From: Paenibacillus lactis
GTDB lineage: Bacteria > Bacillota > Bacilli > Paenibacillales > Paenibacillaceae
DNA length: 64,000 bases
Assembly: GCF_017873605.1 (NCBI RefSeq)
Contig: NZ_JAGGKI010000006.1
Location: 124,001 to 188,000, forward strand
Direction: 5' to 3'
In this document: one piece after another, positions 58,718 to 64,000 of the stretch
Numbering within the stretch: position 1 is the first letter of the stretch
Layout of the letters: every line of letters begins with the position of its first letter
Notes under the pieces: model-generated
Told to the model about the DNA's origin: nothing
Databases searched by the model: none
What the model saw: only the letters and a program-made list of their open reading frames with translations
Program-made: the position numbers and the translations under genes

Positions 58718-61700
58718 ATGAAGCGAAAATGGATCGCCGGATTATTATCCGGCATACTGATCGGCAGCAGCTTTTTTGAGTTTGCGCTTGCAAACACCCC
58801 CGCTTATGCAGCCCCTTCGGGAGCGATGCCCGTGTTCATCTCGGAAATTTATCCCGATGACCGGTCGAATCAGCAAACGATCGAGGGCGCAGGCGGGGCC
58901 GATCTGTTCGAATATGTTGAGCTTTACAATCATTCGGGGGCACCGCTCTCGTTCAACGATGAGTTCAACATTCGTTACGACTACAATACGGGCGTGAAGA
59001 CGCTGACGGTAACGGACACGGTTTACGGCAATCCGGATGGAGTGGTCATCCCGGCGGACAGCCCAGCCGTGCTATGGGTGGAACGAACCAGCTCGTCCAT
59101 AACCGGGGCTGCCGCCGCCCTGACGGAATCCGATTTCCGGCAGTATCATTCGGTTCCCGACCATGTACCGGTATTCAAGCTTCGGGGACAGGATGGCCTC
59201 AACAACACGGACCGCGGTTTATACATAACCCGTAAAGGCGATGACGCCGCCGTAATCAGCAGCTTCTACTATACCGCCGAGGATGTCGGCGACGGCAAGA
59301 GCGTGCACCTTCAGCCGCCTTCCGGCGGTTCAGGAATGATTCCTTACGCACGGGAAGCAGCGCCTTCCGCCGGTATCATCGATCCGGATCAGTTGTTGCC
59401 GCCTGACAATCGCATGCCGGACATCAGTCACACGCCGGTCGCCTCGGCCGACCCGACGCAGCCTCTGACCGTAAGTGCAAGCGTCTATGACGAAGACGGC
59501 GATGCGTTAGACGTTAAGCTTTATTACAAAACGGCTGTCAATAACCCATACAGCATGATCGATATGATGGATCGCGGAGGGGATCAATTCGATGCGGTCG
59601 TTCCGGCCGATCAGTTGATCGGCGATAAGCTGTATTATTACATAGAGGCAGCGGATGGGCTTCAACGTTCGAGATCCGGGGATTATGAAACGGCGTTAAC
59701 CGGTGCCGTCGCAGGCGGAGACGTTCCGCGCATCCTCATTACCGAGATTCTGCCGAACCCGGCCGGGGATTACCGATGGGGAAGCGGCAACCAGTACGAA
59801 TATGTTGAAATCTACAATCATTCGGATCAGGAATTGGACCTCAAGGATTACACGCTCTGGTATCTGTACCCGAATCAGACGGCACCGAAGAGCTGGACGA
59901 TTCCGGATCATACCGCAATCGAGCCTTACAGCTCAGCCGTCATCTGGTTCGCGAAGGAAGCCATCGCCAACGGCAAGGGATATACAACGACGGCCGACTT
60001 CAATCTGCACTTTAACAGCACGCTGAACGATAGCGACATTATTTTCTACGATAATTCAAAAGCTTCCGATTTCAATCTTCCGAATTCGCTGCATCGCGGG
60101 CTGGCCATTTCAGCACCGGGTCAGGCAAATTCGTACATCGTGCAGGCCTGGTACGACCCGAGCACGCCCGACAGCCCGGACAGGCTGGTGAACGACGTTC
60201 GTAACGCAGTCGTTCGATATGCCTACCCGGATGCAGGAACGACTATGAAAAGACTGGATAACCGGATGTATGCCAATCCTGGCAGCATTGATCCGGGTCA
60301 GGTGCCGCCTATAACAGGCGTGGACATGATTGCACCTACGCTTCAGCATGAACAGACCGCCTATAATTTGGGCAAGGGGCAGGCATATGCTGTGACCGTG
60401 ACCAGCGACGAGCCTCTTGCTTCAGCAGAGGTATTGATCGGAGCAGCCTCCGAGGAGCCGACGACTTTTACGGACAAGCATGCGCTGCAGCTTGCGTCCC
60501 AGGAAAACGGACGTTACGTCTACCAAGGCTCGATCACACTGAATGAAACCGGCGTCTATCGTTATATCATCGACGCGGTCGACAGCAGCGGCAATCGTAC
60601 ACGGGTTCCATATAACTCCAGAGGCGGCCTTCTGACCGTTAATGATGAAAGCACGGGGACGGAGCTGCCGAAGACGGGGTTATCCATTGCAAACGGAAGC
60701 ATGCTTAGCGGGAATGCATCATTCTACGCATACGGCTCCCGTGCCGAGGACGATATCGAGGTTCACTTCGACGGAAATCCGATGCCTCTTCGCAAGGCGC
60801 TGCCAGGCAAGGTACAGCTCGGCATGCAGACCCGTGGCATCGATCAGATCTACCAAGCGTCGGCAAGCGCGCTGAACGCAAGCGGAGAGACGGTCTTTTT
60901 CGCACGAATCTTGCCCAAATATATCGACGGCGCATGGTCGATGTTCGATATGACACCGGATCTTTTCGTAACCAGTTCGACCGTTTCCGTGCATACAGGA
61001 AATGAGAACGCTCCTTATCAAGTCAAAGATCACGACAAGGTATTCGGCAAGAACAACCATGACGATTTCGAAGTGATGAATCTTCATCTCGTGCTTCCGG
61101 ACGGTTCGGTCGTTAAACCGGATAAGGTGCTGAACTACCTGGGCAATCTGGGGCAAACAACCGTGGATTACCGGGAGGATACCTACTACGGATTCGGTGA
61201 TGCGGATTACGGCAGCAATCCGAACAAGCCGATGATCAGCGACTTCCGCTTCCCGATTCCGCAGGACAAATTTACGGCAAGATATGCCGAGCTTGACACC
61301 GCTACGATAAAGGACGGGATTTATCCTCTAAGCATGTCGATGAACGGACAAGTCTTCCAGTCCATCGACGTGACTGTGGATAATACCGCTCCGGAGATTG
61401 AAGGAATATCGTATGGGGAAGGACAGTTGTTGACCGAAGCAATGCAGCTCAAAGGGGCGTTCAAGCTGGATGTGGTCGCTTCGGACCAGTTAAGCGGAGT
61501 TGCCGAAGTTACGGCGGAGCTTGATGGTGAGACGATCACGCTTCCTTACGAGACGTCTTCCACGTTGCTTGCGCCGGGCGAGCATATTCTGAAAGTGACC
61601 GTACTCGACGGGGCCGGCAATTCGGCGGAGATCACACGCACCTTCATGATTGAAGAGGAGAAGCCTCTTCTTCCGGGCGAAGTTTCCCCAGCCGATTTCG

Positions 61701-64000
61701 CGGAGAACGTTGGTTTGAATCCGAGCCTGAGAGCTCGGCTCAGCGATCCAAGCGGAGACTCGATGGATGTGCGCTTTTTGGAGGGGGATAAATACGATTT
61801 TGCCCGCGCTGACGGAATCGAGGGTCATATCAACGTTGCAGACCGGGAGCCGCCGCTTGTTCTGGAGCCAGACGGCGAGAAGGGGATCGGCAAGGAAGAG
61901 GCCGACAAAATGGCTTACCCTGACGGAGATTACCTCACCACGGATACCGATTCCGGATTCCCTTATCATCGATTCGAAGTCCAGCTGGACGAAGCATGGA
62001 CCGAACAGGATAAGGTAGAGCTGCACTGGGAGGGACGCACGCTTCCGGGACGCATCGTGACGCTGTATGCATGGGATTATGAGACTGGCAAGTGGACAGC
62101 GCTGAAGTCGGCCACCGGCGACGATGCCGAATCCGACATCGCCCTGACGGCGGAAGTGGATCCTAAGCGTTATGTGCGAAATGGCAAAATCCAGGCCATG
62201 GTGCAGGATGAAGTGAAGAGCGCGAACGCGCCGTTCAACATTTTATGGTTTACGGACACGCAGTATTACGCGGAATCGTACCCGGATATTTTCGATAAAC
62301 TGGGCGATTGGATCGCGGAAGAATATAAAAAGGGCTTGTTCAGTTATGTCATTCATACAGGTGACATCGTGAACGTGGCTGACGACGAGAAGCAGTGGGC
62401 GGTAGCCGACCGCAATCTGAAGAAGCTGGACGAAGCGGGCGTACCGTATGGCGTCCTCGCGGGTAATCACGATGTCATCATTGACGGCGTGGATTACTCC
62501 TACTACGGAAAGTATGTCGGGGCCGACCGATACAAGAACAATCCGTGGTATGGCGGCGAAATGGATAACAACCGCAACCATTACGACCTCGTATCGTTTG
62601 GAGGCCATGACTTTATTTTCCTGTACATCGGCTTCGGACTTGAAGACACACCGGAAACCATTGCTTGGGCCAACGAGGCGCTGAAGAAGCATGCGGACCG
62701 CATAGCGATCGTGGGCATGCACGCCTATCTGGAGAGCAACGGCACCTTGTCAAATATGGCACAGCGCGTGTTTGACCAGGTCATTGCACCGAACAAAAAC
62801 GTGCAGCTCGTACTAAGCGGGCATTATCATGCCGCGAATAGGGTCGTGAAGACTGTGACGCATCCGGACGGATCGACGAGACAGGTGATCGAAATGCTGG
62901 CAGATTATCAGGGTGGGTCGAATGGCGGAAACGGCTATCTGCGCCTGCTTCAATTCGATCCGGTCTCAGGTACGCTGGACGTGGATACGTACTCGCCTTA
63001 CTTGGACGATTACAATTTCTTTGACGACGCCATCGAGGATTTTACCGAGCCGTTTGCGTTCAGGGACATTCAAAAACGGGTGGCAACCGATTATTTTGCA
63101 GTCAACGTGTACAAAAATAAGCTGATTGGCGAGAAAAAAGACGTGAAATCCGGAGAAATTGCCTCAGCCGCATGGAAGGGGCTTGAAGCCGGCAAGACGT
63201 ATTACTGGTATATGGATATTACCGATGAATTCGGCGCCAAGCAGCTGAGCCCAATCTATCGTTTTACGACCTCGAAGAAAACGTCTCCGCCTGGAGGCGG
63301 AAATGACGGCGACGGCAACAATGGGGGCGGTAATAACGGTAATAACGGAAACAACGGAAACAACGGAAACAACGGCAATAACGACGGCAGTAATCAACCA
63401 GGCCAAAGCAAGCCAGGTGGAAAACCACCGGCCACTGGGCCTTCCAGACCGGGAACGATTACGGCGCAAATCGCCATAAACGGCCAGAGGGCTCAAGCAG
63501 CCGTCAGCGAATCGGAGCTCAGCAGTGCCTTCGAGAGCGTCTCTGCGAACGCGCGTGGAATCAAGACCGTGACGATCCAGCTGGACGAAAGCGCCCGCTC
63601 GTTCAACGGCGAAATCGTCATCCAGGTTCCGTCAGCTTACTTGAACCGCAATCACGCGCGGGAACGGATCGAGATCGTTACGCCGCAGGCAACCGTGAAG
63701 CTGGCTTCCGATATGCTGAACCGTCTGCCGGATGCAGGGCAGTTCACGGGTATCGTGGTACGGGCGGGTGATCGAAGCCTGTTGTCCACGGACCAGCTTG
63801 CCGGGATCGCTAATAGACCGGTCGTTGAGTTGCTGCTGCAAATCGATGGCAAGACGGTGGAATGGCCGGGAAGTACTACCCCAGTATCCGTCTCGCTCCA
63901 CTATGCAGCCAAGACCGACGAACGAACGGATCAGCTGGTCGCGTGGGAAGTCGATGCGATGGGAGCGATAACCTCTGTCCTGAACGCATTTTACGATGAA
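58718..64000 (+). CDS. Giant secreted protein: lamin-tail domains and calcineurin-like phosphoesterase (3' end outside window)
   Basis: The frame is open from ATG 58718 (AAGGAGG 5 bases upstream) to the last base, 1761 codons, so the end is missing. Order: signal peptide (residues 1-35, ends A-Y-A-A); lamin-tail-like domain at about 39-180 (F-I-S-E-I-Y-P, F-E-Y-V-E-L-Y-N); a second at 336-480 (I-L-I-T-E-I-L-P, Y-E-Y-V-E-I-Y-N); Ig-like regions; metallophosphoesterase at about 1173-1400 with T-D-T-Q (Asp1180), H-T-G-D (His1213, Asp1216), G-N-H-D (1249-1252), G-M-H (His1335) and G-H-Y-H (1369-1371); an FnIII-like segment (about 1440-1525); a Gly/Asn linker (1526-1570); and a C-terminal domain of the kind that often precedes SLH repeats. 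It is likely a surface phosphoesterase or nuclease; SLH anchoring beyond the window is inference. Confidence 0.88.
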   Translation, partial: MKRKWIAGLLSGILIGSSFFEFALANTPAYAAPSGAMPVFISEIYPDDRSNQQTIEGAGGADLFEYVELYNHSGAPLSFNDEFNIRYDYNTGVKTLTVTDTVYGNPDGVVIPADSPAVLWVERTSSSITGAAAALTESDFRQYHSVPDHVPVFKLRGQDGLNNTDRGLYITRKGDDAAVISSFYYTAEDVGDGKSVHLQPPSGGSGMIPYAREAAPSAGIIDPDQLLPPDNRMPDISHTPVASADPTQPLTVSASVYDEDGDALDVKLYYKTAVNNPYSMIDMMDRGGDQFDAVVPADQLIGDKLYYYIEAADGLQRSRSGDYETALTGAVAGGDVPRILITEILPNPAGDYRWGSGNQYEYVEIYNHSDQELDLKDYTLWYLYPNQTAPKSWTIPDHTAIEPYSSAVIWFAKEAIANGKGYTTTADFNLHFNSTLNDSDIIFYDNSKASDFNLPNSLHRGLAISAPGQANSYIVQAWYDPSTPDSPDRLVNDVRNAVVRYAYPDAGTTMKRLDNRMYANPGSIDPGQVPPITGVDMIAPTLQHEQTAYNLGKGQAYAVTVTSDEPLASAEVLIGAASEEPTTFTDKHALQLASQENGRYVYQGSITLNETGVYRYIIDAVDSSGNRTRVPYNSRGGLLTVNDESTGTELPKTGLSIANGSMLSGNASFYAYGSRAEDDIEVHFDGNPMPLRKALPGKVQLGMQTRGIDQIYQASASALNASGETVFFARILPKYIDGAWSMFDMTPDLFVTSSTVSVHTGNENAPYQVKDHDKVFGKNNHDDFEVMNLHLVLPDGSVVKPDKVLNYLGNLGQTTVDYREDTYYGFGDADYGSNPNKPMISDFRFPIPQDKFTARYAELDTATIKDGIYPLSMSMNGQVFQSIDVTVDNTAPEIEGISYGEGQLLTEAMQLKGAFKLDVVASDQLSGVAEVTAELDGETITLPYETSSTLLAPGEHILKVTVLDGAGNSAEITRTFMIEEEKPLLPGEVSPADFAENVGLNPSLRARLSDPSGDSMDVRFLEGDKYDFARADGIEGHINVADREPPLVLEPDGEKGIGKEEADKMAYPDGDYLTTDTDSGFPYHRFEVQLDEAWTEQDKVELHWEGRTLPGRIVTLYAWDYETGKWTALKSATGDDAESDIALTAEVDPKRYVRNGKIQAMVQDEVKSANAPFNILWFTDTQYYAESYPDIFDKLGDWIAEEYKKGLFSYVIHTGDIVNVADDEKQWAVADRNLKKLDEAGVPYGVLAGNHDVIIDGVDYSYYGKYVGADRYKNNPWYGGEMDNNRNHYDLVSFGGHDFIFLYIGFGLEDTPETIAWANEALKKHADRIAIVGMHAYLESNGTLSNMAQRVFDQVIAPNKNVQLVLSGHYHAANRVVKTVTHPDGSTRQVIEMLADYQGGSNGGNGYLRLLQFDPVSGTLDVDTYSPYLDDYNFFDDAIEDFTEPFAFRDIQKRVATDYFAVNVYKNKLIGEKKDVKSGEIASAAWKGLEAGKTYYWYMDITDEFGAKQLSPIYRFTTSKKTSPPGGGNDGDGNNGGGNNGNNGNNGNNGNNGNNDGSNQPGQSKPGGKPPATGPSRPGTITAQIAINGQRAQAAVSESELSSAFESVSANARGIKTVTIQLDESARSFNGEIVIQVPSAYLNRNHARERIEIVTPQATVKLASDMLNRLPDAGQFTGIVVRAGDRSLLSTDQLAGIANRPVVELLLQIDGKTVEWPGSTTPVSVSLHYAAKTDERTDQLVAWEVDAMGAITSVLNAFYDE
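63329..63382 (+). repeat. Six 9-bp tandem repeats coding the Gly-Asn-Asn linker
   Basis: Units GGTAATAAC and GGAAACAAC (six copies, third-position variation) encode Gly-Asn-Asn repeats between the phosphoesterase part and the C-terminal domain. Copy number could vary among strains. Confidence 0.85.

Noticed and set aside
63329..63382. CRISPR-like or satellite array
   Set aside because: The 9-bp repeat is in frame inside a coding region and encodes a Gly-Asn-Asn linker.
1..64000. CRISPR arrays, tRNA, rRNA and insertion sequences
   Set aside because: No regularly spaced repeats, no cloverleaf or rRNA-like segments and no transposase or integrase motifs were seen when reading the window, though a tRNA scan was not run.

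Overview
The window looks like chromosome from a Gram-positive, spore-forming Paenibacillus-type bacterium (Paenibacillaceae). The evidence is moderate GC, strong AGGAGG-type ribosome sites with frequent GTG/TTG starts, S-layer-homology (SLH) surface proteins, a YjcZ-type sporulation miniprotein, LplB/YtcP-type sugar permeases without their own ATPase, a membrane-sensor AraC regulator, HelD, and the hxlA/hxlB/hxlR formaldehyde genes. I see no rRNA, tRNA, CRISPR array, transposase or phage gene. The assignment rests on gene content only.

Layout. 1-11,000 is a carbohydrate region: the 3' part of a polysaccharide deacetylase, an FG-GAP repeat protein, a flavin-reductase-like protein, a LacI regulator facing a butanediol-dehydrogenase-like enzyme across two identical operators, an ABC importer (two permeases and a lipoprotein) and a GntR/LacI-type regulator. 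11,100-15,000 holds a YjcZ miniprotein, an AraC regulator, and a Cys-type sulfatase followed by its formylglycine-generating enzyme. 14,900-17,700 is a compact regulon: a TetR repressor and two imine-reductase-like paralogues, each of the three genes preceded by the same 21-bp palindrome. 18,300-21,100 is a five-gene operon (small membrane protein, ABC ATPase, ABC permease, DUF3796-like membrane protein, XRE regulator) behind a promoter whose -10 box lies inside a palindrome.

21,400-34,300 is a run of mostly single-gene units: a beta-propeller secreted protein, TerC, YdeI, DinB, AraC plus SDR, a beta-lactamase-fold protein fused to SLH repeats, a lipoprotein, DUF1801, MerR plus SRPBCC, a PEP-mutase-like enzyme and an ADP-ribosylglycohydrolase. 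34,600-36,700 holds a DUF4181 protein and a MarR regulator beside a tandem nitroreductase. 37,300-44,700 is a second complete sugar locus (sensor-regulator, two permeases, binding protein, GH105 hydrolase), probably for pectin-type oligosaccharides. Then come a small ORF with a DUF1796 gene, helD, a 36-residue membrane peptide, LysR with a DinB-like gene, an NTF2-like protein, an MFS transporter and the hxlA-hxlB-hxlR cluster. The right end carries surface proteins: an SLH protein probably starting at CTG, a Gly-rich lipoprotein, and a very large secreted protein with lamin-tail domains and a calcineurin-type phosphoesterase domain that runs off the window.

The least ordinary material is regulatory: the three-site TetR regulon, the XRE palindrome over a -10 box, the MarR palindromes, the paired ACTTNNAAGT elements before hxlA, a 12-bp hairpin that covers part of the ribosome site of the giant gene, and several small genes easily missed by ORF callers. 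I did not find one clearly new multi-gene system. The strongest candidates for undescribed biology are the TetR/imine-reductase pair, the tandem nitroreductase, the XRE/DUF3796/ABC operon and the surface proteins at the right end.
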